Below are positions 34,799 through 42,126 of a DNA stretch of 64,000 nt, piece after piece. The stretch covers positions 62,001-126,000 of the forward strand of contig NZ_VFOM01000003.1 in the NCBI RefSeq assembly GCF_006716125.1, in the 5' to 3' direction. Within the stretch, counting starts at the first letter, position 1; each line of letters opens with the position of its first letter. The DNA comes from Homoserinimonas aerilata (GTDB taxonomy: Bacteria; Actinomycetota; Actinomycetes; Actinomycetales; Microbacteriaceae). A program made the position numbers and the translations under genes. Below the pieces are notes generated by a model. It saw only the letters and a list, made by a program, of their open reading frames with translations, had not been told where the DNA came from and did not search any database.

Positions 34799-36422
34799 AG
34801 AACGTCGGCCCTCCCTGTGCGTTCTCCTGCCAGACACCCTTGAGCGAGGGCGACACGGCGAGCGTGGAGAGTCGGTCGTAGACGCCGATCGCGAGCGCAT
34901 GCTCGGCGATGTACTCCTGGGCCTGCCCGTAGAGCGCGTTCTGCCTGTCGACATCCGGCTCGGAATTGGCCTCGAGGATGATGGCCTGCAGCTCCGGGTA
35001 GTCGGTGAACGAGGCGTTCCAGTTGCTGGGCTTGCCGTCCGCGCCGGCACCCCAGTTGATCTGCAGGATGCCCGCCGTGACGGCAGTCCAATAGCCCGGG
35101 TAGATATCACGCTCGTCGGGCTTGCTGTACGCCCCCGCGAACGCCTCAGCCTGCGGCACCGGAATCAGTTCGACCTTGAAACCGGCCGCCTTCGCCTGCT
35201 CCTGCACGCCCTGCAGGATCGCGGCGCCGTCGGCGTTGATGATCGAGCCGGCGGAATAGGGGAGTGTGATCTCGAGGGTCTCGCCATCCTTGACGCGGTA
35301 GCCGTCGGCATCCGTCTTCGTCCAGCCTGCCGCGTCGAGCAGCTCTGCCGCCCTGTCGACATCCTGGCTGTACCAGTCGGCCGCCTTCTGGCTGTAGCCG
35401 GGCGTCGTCTGGCTGACGCCGCCGTTGCCCTCATAGGGGATGACGCCGCGGCCGATCGACTCGACGATCTGCTTGCGGTCGAGCGCGTAGGCGAAGGCCT
35501 GCCGCACACTCTCGTCGGTGAACGGGCCCTGCGCGGTGTTGAACGTCAACTGCTGGGGGCGACCCGGCGTCACATACCTCTCCAGCTGGAAGCCGGCATC
35601 CTTCGCCCCCTGCCACTGCACGGCCGGCACGTCGTAGATGGCGTTGAGCTCGCCGCTCTTGAGGGCGGCGACGCGCGTGGTGGCGTCGGCGATGAACTTC
35701 CAGCGCAACTCCTCGACGTAGGCGGCACCCGTGTGCTGGGCATTCGCCGGCGGGGAGGTGTAGTCGTCGTTGCGCTTGAGCACGATCTCCTGGCCGCGAT
35801 CCCAGTGGTCGACGATGAACGCGCCCGAACCGATCGGTGCGGCGCAGTTCTCCTCGGCGGTGCGCTCGGTGAGCGCCTTCTGCGACTGGATGCCGAAATA
35901 GCCCTGCGTGAGAGTGTCGGCCAGGCGCGGGTACGGCTGGGAGAGATCCACCTGCACGGTCAACTCGTCGACGGCCTCCGCCGACTCGTAGTAGCCGCCG
36001 AGCCAGGCCAGCGCCGTGCTGTTGCCGCCCTGATTGACCCAGTAGTCGAAGTTGTAGGCCACGACATCCGCCGTCAGATCGCTGCCGTCGGTGAACTGCA
36101 CGTCGGGCTTGAGCTGGAACGTCCAGTGCAGACCGTCATCGGAGACGCCCCACTCCTCCGCCAGCCACGGAACAACCTCATGGTTCTCGTCAAGCGAGAC
36201 GAGACTGTCGAGCACGTTGTAGCTGAGATACGCCTGCTCGATCCAGCCGCCGAACACGCACGCCGGCTCCTGCTGGTGGCCGTAGACGATCGTGCCGCCC
36301 TCGACGCGCTGCGCATCGCTCGCGGGCTGACCTGCCGCTCCCGCCGCGCATCCGCTCATCGCCAGCATCCCGACAGCGCTCACGGCGATGAGTGGGAGCA
36401 GCTTCGACGATATGCGACGCAT
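34776..36422 (-). CDS. ABC solute-binding lipoprotein, peptide/opine family 5
   Basis: Extracytoplasmic binding subunit and first gene of the importer operon. The 548-residue protein has a lipoprotein signal (MRRISSKLLPLIAVSAVGML then lipobox MSGC) and SBP_bac_5 landmarks such as LDSLVSLDENHEVVPWLAEE and TFQLKPDVQFTDGSDLTA. ATG 36422 follows GAAAGGCCCC. The ligand is not predictable; the linked NtaA-type monooxygenase suggests a small organosulfur, amino-polycarboxylate or flavin-like compound rather than an ordinary peptide. Confidence 0.9.
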   Translation of the reverse strand: MRRISSKLLPLIAVSAVGMLAMSGCAAGAAGQPASDAQRVEGGTIVYGHQQEPACVFGGWIEQAYLSYNVLDSLVSLDENHEVVPWLAEEWGVSDDGLHWTFQLKPDVQFTDGSDLTADVVAYNFDYWVNQGGNSTALAWLGGYYESAEAVDELTVQVDLSQPYPRLADTLTQGYFGIQSQKALTERTAEENCAAPIGSGAFIVDHWDRGQEIVLKRNDDYTSPPANAQHTGAAYVEELRWKFIADATTRVAALKSGELNAIYDVPAVQWQGAKDAGFQLERYVTPGRPQQLTFNTAQGPFTDESVRQAFAYALDRKQIVESIGRGVIPYEGNGGVSQTTPGYSQKAADWYSQDVDRAAELLDAAGWTKTDADGYRVKDGETLEITLPYSAGSIINADGAAILQGVQEQAKAAGFKVELIPVPQAEAFAGAYSKPDERDIYPGYWTAVTAGILQINWGAGADGKPSNWNASFTDYPELQAIILEANSEPDVDRQNALYGQAQEYIAEHALAIGVYDRLSTLAVSPSLKGVWQENAQGGPTFYDAYFVQ

Positions 36423-36622
36423 GAGGGGCCTTTCGGATGGATGACGGGAGAAGGAATGCAACGGAGCCTATGGGCGCATCCGCGGGGCCTGAGAAACGTG
36501 ACCGGATGTGACAAATAGCGCAACACGGCGACACATTTCGGAGCGCATGCGGGCGCTTTCGGGCGCTTTCGGGCGGGTTCTGCAGGGGTGCTCCTCGCCG
36601 ACCTCGCCTGTTCCTCTGCCTG

Positions 36623-36684
36623 CGGCTGTGGTTTGTCGCGACGGCGGCAGAACATTCTGCAGCCGTCGCGACAAACCACAGCCG
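36623..36684. repeat. Near-perfect 62-bp palindrome, 23-bp outer arms
   Basis: Arms 36623-36645 and 36662-36684 are exact complements, containing GGTTTGTCGCGACGGC; the 16-nt centre is itself palindromic (GCAGAA-CA-TTCTGC). It sits in the 335-bp gap between the divergent starts of the solute-binding protein and inositol monophosphatase genes, so it lies upstream of both and is not placed as a terminator. The rest of the gap holds a short direct repeat GGGCGCTTTC (about 36549-36570); no gene is seen. Confidence 0.9.
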
Positions 36685-36757
36685 TCGAGGGGGTGATGGC
36701 GGATGGCGGGGACGAGCGGGCGGGCGGGCCCGGCGAGGGCGGTGCGAGGATGGGGGC

Positions 36758-37579
36758 ATGACCGTAACCGTCTCGAACGCCGAGCTTCTCGACCTGGCCC
36801 GCACCGTCGCATCCGCCGCCGCAGATCTTGCGCGCACGCGTCGCAGCGAAGGCGTCAGCGTCGCCGCGAGCAAGTCGACGACGGAGGACATCGTCACGCA
36901 CGCCGACCGCGAGACAGAGGCGCTCATCAGACGGATGCTGGCCGAGGCGCGCCCCGACGACGGCTTCTTCGGCGAGGAGAGCAGTGCCGCGAAGGGCAGC
37001 AGCGGCCTCACCTGGGTGGTCGACCCGATCGACGGCACCGTCAACTACCTCTACGGCATCCCGCAGTACGGCGTCAGCATCGCCGTCGTCGAGGGCGAAC
37101 CCGAGCCGCTCAGCTGGACGGCGCTCGCCGGCGTCGTCGTCGCGCCCGCGCTGGGCGAGACGTTCACGGCGGCGCGGGGAGGCGGCGCGTTCCTGAACGG
37201 CGAACGCATCCGCGTGAACCCCGCGCCCGAGCCCGGGCAGGCGCTCATCGGAACAGGCTTCGGGTATCAGGCGGATGTTCGCAGGCGGCAGGCCCGCATC
37301 GTCACAGAACTCATCGGCAGCGTCCGTGACATCCGGCGCATCGGGGCGGCATCCATCGACCTGTGCAATGTCGCCTGCGGGCGGCTCGACGGTTACTACG
37401 AGCGCGGCCTGCAGCCGTGGGATCACGCCGCCGGCGCGCTCATCGCGGCCGAGGCGGGCGCCCTCGTGACCGGTGGCGGTGGGGTTGCGGCCTCTGCGCA
37501 ACTGCTCATAGCGGCGGATGCTCCGCTGGCCGCCTTTCTTGAGAAGGCCCTGTTAACTTCGGCGGAATCGCAGATCTGA
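36758..37579 (+). CDS. Inositol monophosphatase family protein
   Basis: Mg-dependent, Li-sensitive sugar-phosphate phosphatase of the IMPase family; in actinobacteria it may supply inositol for phosphatidylinositol or act on related phosphates. The 273-residue protein has the metal site GEESS, WVVDPIDGTVNYLYG (first signature, three Asp/Glu ligands) and WDHAAGALIAAEAGA (second signature). Length is normal. It has no obvious operon partner. Confidence 0.92.
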   Translation: MTVTVSNAELLDLARTVASAAADLARTRRSEGVSVAASKSTTEDIVTHADRETEALIRRMLAEARPDDGFFGEESSAAKGSSGLTWVVDPIDGTVNYLYGIPQYGVSIAVVEGEPEPLSWTALAGVVVAPALGETFTAARGGGAFLNGERIRVNPAPEPGQALIGTGFGYQADVRRRQARIVTELIGSVRDIRRIGAASIDLCNVACGRLDGYYERGLQPWDHAAGALIAAEAGALVTGGGGVAASAQLLIAADAPLAAFLEKALLTSAESQI

Positions 37580-37715
37580 CTGGCCATATCGGGGCGGCGG
37601 GGATACTCTCGATAAGTTGCCCCTTACGCAATATCGTTATCTCGTTGTAATATCTGAACGTTGTCGGACCAGTCAACCCGAAACTGAGCTGGTCATCTGT
37701 TGTAGGAGTTATTTC

Positions 37716-37763
37716 ATGTCCCGAGCGCTTACCGGCGTTACGCCAGAGCCGGAAAACGTGTAG
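37716..37763 (+). CDS. Upstream 15-codon ORF coupled to the M23 peptidase
   Basis: ATG 37716 follows a good ribosome binding site (GTAGGAGTT) and encodes MSRALTGVTPEPENV before TAG, whose last base is the first of the GTG start of the peptidase gene (TAGTG). The second M23 gene at 39083 has a matching site (GTAGGAGCT) and begins MTRATNGMQNAAP, so this short frame resembles its N-terminus. It may be a translated leader coupling to the peptidase, or the remnant of an original start after a frameshift. Confidence 0.5.
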   Translation: MSRALTGVTPEPENV

Positions 37764-38917
37764 TGGCGCGCTCGATCAAGAAGGCGCACGACGCCCAGAC
37801 GCCCCGCCGCTCCGGCCGCCGTTCGGCCGACCGCCCCGCACAGCAGGCCCCCAGCACCCCGGCATTCGGCATCGACGAACTGCTCGCAGGAACCTCCGCC
37901 AGCCAGACCCCGACCGCGTCGATCCCCATCCCCTCCGCTCCCGTCACGGTGAGCGCCGAGGCAGCCGCATTCGCGCAGGCCGCCTCCGTCGACGGCCCGT
38001 CGGCCCGTGGGCGCCGCGCCGCCGCCGCTCCCTCGCGCCGCGCCGCACGCTCCTCCCGATCTGCCCGCGACGAGCGCGCACCCCGAGCTGAGCGTGCACC
38101 CCGTTCTGCCCGTGAGCAGAAGGCGGCTCGCGCGCAGAAGGCCTCGCGCATCCGTAGGTCCGGTGGCACCGCGAAGGTGAAGGGCATCACGCCCCGCCGC
38201 TTCGTGCGCCAGCTCGTCAGCATCGGCGCCATGGCCGGTGTCGCAGCGCTCCTCGTCTCCACCTCGCTGCCGGCCAGCGCCTTCTACACGCCGGAGGGTG
38301 ACGGTTCGCTCGCCGTGGCGAACATCGCTTCGTCGGCCGCCGAGACGCAGGATATTCAGTCGATGGTCGTCAACGCGGCCGCAGCCGACGCAGCAGCGTC
38401 CTCCGCTCCCGTCGCGCGCGACAACTACGAGGCGAAGACCTTCCAGCAGCAGATCATCCAGTCGCGGGTCAACCCGAACTTCTACTACACGAACAACCCG
38501 AACGGCAGCATCCAGTGGCCGTTCCCCGGCACCGTGCCGATCACCTCCGGCTTCGGGCCGCGCGCAGTCTGCTCCTACTGCTCCACCTACCACCTCGGCA
38601 TCGACTTCACGCCAGGAGCGGGCACGCCCATCCAGGCGATCACGGCCGGCACCGTCAGTGACATCGTGCTCGGCGGCGGCCTCGGCAACCACGTCGTCAT
38701 CGACCACGTCGTCAACGGCCAGCTCGTGCAGAGCGTCTACGCGCACATGGCGTGGGGCTCCATCCAGGTGGCCGTCGGCCAGCAGGTCGAGGTCGGCACG
38801 ATCGTCGGTGCGGTCGGCAGCACGGGTGCTTCCACCGGCGCGCACCTGCACCTCGAGGTCCACGTCGAGGGAACCCCGGTCGACCCGTTCGCCTGGCTGA
38901 AGGCCAACGCAAACTGA
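37763..38917 (+). CDS. M23-family peptidase, membrane-anchored (paralog 1)
   Basis: Probable zinc endopeptidase cutting peptidoglycan cross-bridges. The 384-residue protein has an unusual cytoplasmic N-terminus of about 145 residues rich in Arg, Ala, Ser and Pro, then a single hydrophobic segment (VSIGAMAGVAALLVS, about 152-170), a linker, and the M23 domain: YHLGIDF with H277 and D281, and HLHLEVHVEG with H361/H363, the expected Zn ligands. A paralog follows directly. GTG 37763 overlaps the stop of a 15-codon frame; no ribosome binding site of its own is seen. Confidence 0.87.
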   Translation: MARSIKKAHDAQTPRRSGRRSADRPAQQAPSTPAFGIDELLAGTSASQTPTASIPIPSAPVTVSAEAAAFAQAASVDGPSARGRRAAAAPSRRAARSSRSARDERAPRAERAPRSAREQKAARAQKASRIRRSGGTAKVKGITPRRFVRQLVSIGAMAGVAALLVSTSLPASAFYTPEGDGSLAVANIASSAAETQDIQSMVVNAAAADAAASSAPVARDNYEAKTFQQQIIQSRVNPNFYYTNNPNGSIQWPFPGTVPITSGFGPRAVCSYCSTYHLGIDFTPGAGTPIQAITAGTVSDIVLGGGLGNHVVIDHVVNGQLVQSVYAHMAWGSIQVAVGQQVEVGTIVGAVGSTGASTGAHLHLEVHVEGTPVDPFAWLKANAN

Positions 38918-38945
38918 TCCCCCGGGGCTAGCCGGGTGGTGCGTG

Positions 38946-38960
38946 ACCCCTGAAAGGGGT
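38946..38960 (+). terminator. Short hairpin after the first M23 gene
   Basis: ACCCC-TGAAA-GGGGT follows the gene by 29 bp, after a GC-rich CCCCGGGGCTAGCCGGG stretch. It is weak and lacks a clear U-tract, so it may instead be part of the 5' region of the next gene. Confidence 0.35.
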
Positions 38961-39082
38961 TATGCGGAACGTGCTTCGTGGTCTACAGTTTATTGATCCG
39001 TTACATTGCGTGAGTCGTGATGTGACGAATCCCATATTTCAGCAGCGGGCTTACCCGAGGCGCTGCGTGTAGGAGCTTCCAC

Positions 39083-40042
39083 ATGACTCGAGCCACGAAC
39101 GGCATGCAGAATGCCGCCCCCGTGGACCCTCGAAAATCGGGGAGCAACACGTCCGTCCAGGCGAGCTCGCGCCGCGCGCTCCGCGAGAGCCGCCGCCGCA
39201 GCCCCCTGGCCGCCGTCGGAACTGCGCTGTCATCGGCGGCTGACCGGGTATCGGCTGGCGTCCCCGCGATTCGTCGCCCCACGCAACCGGTTCCCGCCCT
39301 CCCGCGCGCCGCAACATCCGGTGCGCGCTCCCGCGTGCGCTCCATCATGCACGGCCTCACCAGCGTGGGCGCGATGGCCGGCGTCGCCGCACTCCTCGTC
39401 TCCACCTCGATCACGGGCGGAGCATTCACCCCGGTCGAACTGGCAGAGGCCGCACAGGGCCCTGTGGCGGATGTCGCAGCGGCAGAGGTGCAGTCGCTGG
39501 GCGTCGTCTCCGAGACGGCAGCGGTTCTGCCCGAGCTGACCCGCGACACCTACGCCGCGACAGCGTACGTGAAGCCCGTCACGCGATTCGTCGCACCGTC
39601 ATACGCATACACGAACAACCCGACCGGCAGCATCCAGTGGCCGTTCCCCGGCACCGCCCCGATCACGTACGGCTTCGGCCCCCGCGCCGCCTGCTCCTAC
39701 TGCTCGACCTTCCACCTCGGGCTCGACTTCGTGCCCGGCGCCGGCACCCCCATCCAGGCGATCGCCGACGGAACCGTCGTACTCGTCGACACGGGCGGCA
39801 GCAGCTACGGCAACCACGTCGTCATCCAGCACAATGTGAACGGCCAGATCGTGAAGAGCCTCTACGCGCACATGGCGTGGGGCTCCATCCAGGTCGCCGC
39901 CGGCCAGCAGGTCACCACCGGCACCATCGTGGGTGCCGTCGGCAGCACGGGCGCCTCCACGGGAGCGCACCTGCACCTCGAGGTGCACGTCGAGGGCACC
40001 GCCGTCGACCCGTACGCCTGGCTCAGCGCAAACGCAGGCTAG
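39083..40042 (+). CDS. M23-family peptidase, membrane-anchored (paralog 2)
   Basis: A 319-residue paralog of the preceding protein. It has a shorter basic Ser/Arg/Ala N-terminus (about 90 residues), the same hydrophobic segment (LTSVGAMAGVAALLVSTS), the shared YTNNPTGSIQWPFPGT, and an M23 domain with FHLGLDFVPGAGTPIQAI and HLHLEVHVEG, metal ligands intact. The C-terminal 140 residues are nearly identical to the upstream copy, while the N-terminal regions differ. ATG 39083 follows GTAGGAGCT. The pair looks like a recent tandem duplication. Confidence 0.88.
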   Translation: MTRATNGMQNAAPVDPRKSGSNTSVQASSRRALRESRRRSPLAAVGTALSSAADRVSAGVPAIRRPTQPVPALPRAATSGARSRVRSIMHGLTSVGAMAGVAALLVSTSITGGAFTPVELAEAAQGPVADVAAAEVQSLGVVSETAAVLPELTRDTYAATAYVKPVTRFVAPSYAYTNNPTGSIQWPFPGTAPITYGFGPRAACSYCSTFHLGLDFVPGAGTPIQAIADGTVVLVDTGGSSYGNHVVIQHNVNGQIVKSLYAHMAWGSIQVAAGQQVTTGTIVGAVGSTGASTGAHLHLEVHVEGTAVDPYAWLSANAG

Positions 40043-40049
40043 CGAGGCT

Positions 40050-40165
40050 CCCCGCGGGTTGCTCGCGGGTGAGGTTTCGAGACGACCTCGTTCCTCGGTC
40101 TCCTCAACCTGCGGGCACACCGCGGGTTGAGGGGCGAGGAACGAGCGTCTCGAAACCCTGACCTG
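40050..40165. repeat. TCGAGAC-class repeat pair
   Basis: A unit GAGGTTTCGAGACGACCTCG...CTCCTCAACC is followed by the inverted unit GGGTTGAGGGGCGAGGAACG...TCTCGAAACCC. The two halves together form a long imperfect inverted repeat between the convergent M23 and alpha-glucosidase genes. Confidence 0.8.
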
Positions 40166-40180
40166 TGATCGGGCTCTGCC

Positions 40181-41878
40181 TCAGGCTTCCAGCCACACAG
40201 TCGTGTCGCCGGGGAGCCGGCCGTCGGCGTCGAGCTCACCCGAGCTGAGAAGCACGGCCCCCGCGGGGAGGGCGACGGGCTGCTCGCCCGTGTTCGCGAT
40301 CACGGTGACGCCTGCGGTGCGCAGCGCGACCACAGCATCCGAATAGCCGTCAAGCCATTCGAGCGTGGAGAGCCCGAGGCTGCGATCGGCGCGCAGCGTG
40401 AGGAGCGTGCGGTACAGCTCGAGCGTCGAACCGCCGACGCCACGCTGCTCCGCGCGCGCGAATGCACCCCATCCGGCCGGCTGCGGCAGCCAGCTCTCGC
40501 CGGTGTCGTTGAAGCCGTTGGCCGGGGCATCCGACTCCCACGGAATCGGCACGCGGCACCCGTCACGCCCGTAGCGCTCACCGTTCGTGCGGAACCAGGT
40601 GGGGTCCTGCCGGGCGCTGTCGGGCAGGTCGACGACCTCGGGCAGGCCGAGCTCCTCACCCTGGTAGATGTACGCGCTGCCCGGCAGGGCCAGCATGAGT
40701 GCGCTTGCAGCCCTGGCGCGCCGCAGCCCGATCACAGGGTCGGGCAGGCCCTTCGTCTTGGGGCCGATGCCGTCACCCTGCAGATTCTCGGCGGTGAGCG
40801 CGAGGCGGCTGGCGTGGCGCACCACATCGTGGTTGCTGAGCACCCAGGTGCTGGGCGCGCCGACCCCTCCGAAGGCGTCGAGTGAAGCGTCGATGACGGT
40901 GCGGAGCGCGGATGCCTCCCACGGCGTCTCGAGGTAGGCGAAGTTGAATGCCTGGTGCATCTCGTCGGGGCGCACCCACTGGGCGATGCGGCCCAGCGGA
41001 TCGACCCACGCTTCGGCCGCGAGCACGCGCTCGCCCTCGTAGCTGTCGAGCAGTGCGCGCCATTCGCGGTACACCTCGTGCACGCCGTCCTGACCCCAGT
41101 AGGGCGCCAGCGGCACCGGCTCGTCGGTGATCGCGGAGCCGCCGCCCATGCTGCCGGCGTCGGCGGGGGGAGTCCAGTCGGGCAGGCCGTCGGCCTTGAC
41201 AAGCCCGTGGGCGACGTCGACCCTGAAACCGTCGACGCCGCGGTCGAGCCAGAAGCGCAGCACGTCGAGGAACTGCTCGTGCACCCGGCGGTTGCTCCAG
41301 TCGAAGTCGGGCTGGGAGGAGTCGAAGAGGTGCAGGTACCACTGGCCGGGTGTGCCGTCGGCTTCGGTGATGCGCGTCCAGGCGGGGCCGCCGAAGACGG
41401 ACTGCCAGTTGTTCGGCGGCAGCTCACCGTGCTCGCCGGTGCCCTCACGGAACAGGTAGCGGCCGCGCTCCTCAGAGCCGGGGCTGGCGGCCAGCGCGGC
41501 CTGGAACCAGCGATGCTGATCGGAGGAGTGGTTCGGGACCAGGTCGATGATGACCCGGATGCCGAGCTGCCGGGCCTTGTCGAGCATCCGGTCGAAGTCG
41601 TCGAGGGTGCCGAACAGCGGGTCGACGTCGCAGTAGTCGGCCACGTCGTAGCCGGCGTCCTTCTGCGGGGAGGTGTAGAACGGCGACAGCCAGATGGCGT
41701 CGACGCCGAGCTCCTTCAGAGAGTCGAGTCGGCCGGTGATGCCGGGCAGGTCGCCGACGCCGTCGCCTGAGGCATCGGCGAAGGAGCGCGGGTAGATCTG
41801 GTAGATGACGGCGGTGCGCCACCATTCGTCACCGGGGGTTGCGGGCACGACGGATGCATCGATGTTCTGGCTGGACAT
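40181..41878 (-). CDS. GH13 alpha-glucosidase (oligo-1,6-glucosidase-like)
   Basis: Cytoplasmic enzyme hydrolysing alpha-linked glucosides after import. The 565-residue protein has the GH13 regions in order: IYQIYPRSFADASGDGVGD, DLVPNHSSDQH, GFRVDVAHG (nucleophile Asp), LAAEAW (acid/base Glu) and LSNHDVVRH. No signal peptide. A TAGTCT hexamer lies 7 nt before ATG on its strand (41886-41891) and a LacI-type operator lies just upstream at 41910-41923. It is divergent from a malEFG-type importer, which presumably brings in its substrate. Confidence 0.92.
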   Translation of the reverse strand: MSSQNIDASVVPATPGDEWWRTAVIYQIYPRSFADASGDGVGDLPGITGRLDSLKELGVDAIWLSPFYTSPQKDAGYDVADYCDVDPLFGTLDDFDRMLDKARQLGIRVIIDLVPNHSSDQHRWFQAALAASPGSEERGRYLFREGTGEHGELPPNNWQSVFGGPAWTRITEADGTPGQWYLHLFDSSQPDFDWSNRRVHEQFLDVLRFWLDRGVDGFRVDVAHGLVKADGLPDWTPPADAGSMGGGSAITDEPVPLAPYWGQDGVHEVYREWRALLDSYEGERVLAAEAWVDPLGRIAQWVRPDEMHQAFNFAYLETPWEASALRTVIDASLDAFGGVGAPSTWVLSNHDVVRHASRLALTAENLQGDGIGPKTKGLPDPVIGLRRARAASALMLALPGSAYIYQGEELGLPEVVDLPDSARQDPTWFRTNGERYGRDGCRVPIPWESDAPANGFNDTGESWLPQPAGWGAFARAEQRGVGGSTLELYRTLLTLRADRSLGLSTLEWLDGYSDAVVALRTAGVTVIANTGEQPVALPAGAVLLSSGELDADGRLPGDTTVWLEA

Positions 41879-41909
41879 GATCGAAAGACTAGCTCACCAA
41901 CGGCACAGA

Positions 41910-41923
41910 TGTAAGCGATTGCA
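41910..41923. promoter_or_regulatory. LacI-type operator 1
   Basis: TGTAAGCGATTGCA, a near-palindrome with the central CG of LacI/CcpA-type sites. It lies about 19 bp upstream of the alpha-glucosidase -10 hexamer, where repression is expected. Confidence 0.7.
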
Positions 41924-41998
41924 TTTGGTCTCGATCTGGTGAACAAAGGATGGGAGGGGAACAAAGTGTTTGGCAATGTGGCGTTGAGCAGGTAAGAA

Positions 41999-42012
41999 TG
42001 TAAGCGCTTGCA
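41999..42012. promoter_or_regulatory. LacI-type operator 2
   Basis: TGTAAGCGCTTGCA; only the outer pair-out positions depart from perfect symmetry. It is 89 bp from operator 1 and 115 bp before the binding-protein start, placing one operator on each side of the divergent promoters. Confidence 0.75.
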
Positions 42013-42126
42013 CTCCTGTGCGGCGTAACCAAGAGATCGATCTCCCTCCTCATCACATTCTTCGACGGGCGCATGCCCGCCGAAAACCCAGGCTGGGCGG
42101 TCGCTTTACTACGAAAGGCGACACCA

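Noticed and set aside
37580..37715. Possible cyclic di-AMP (ydaO) riboswitch before the M23 genes
   Set aside because: Cell-wall hydrolases in actinobacteria can carry this riboswitch, but I could not find its conserved core; only a short GACCAG/CTGGTC stem is visible.
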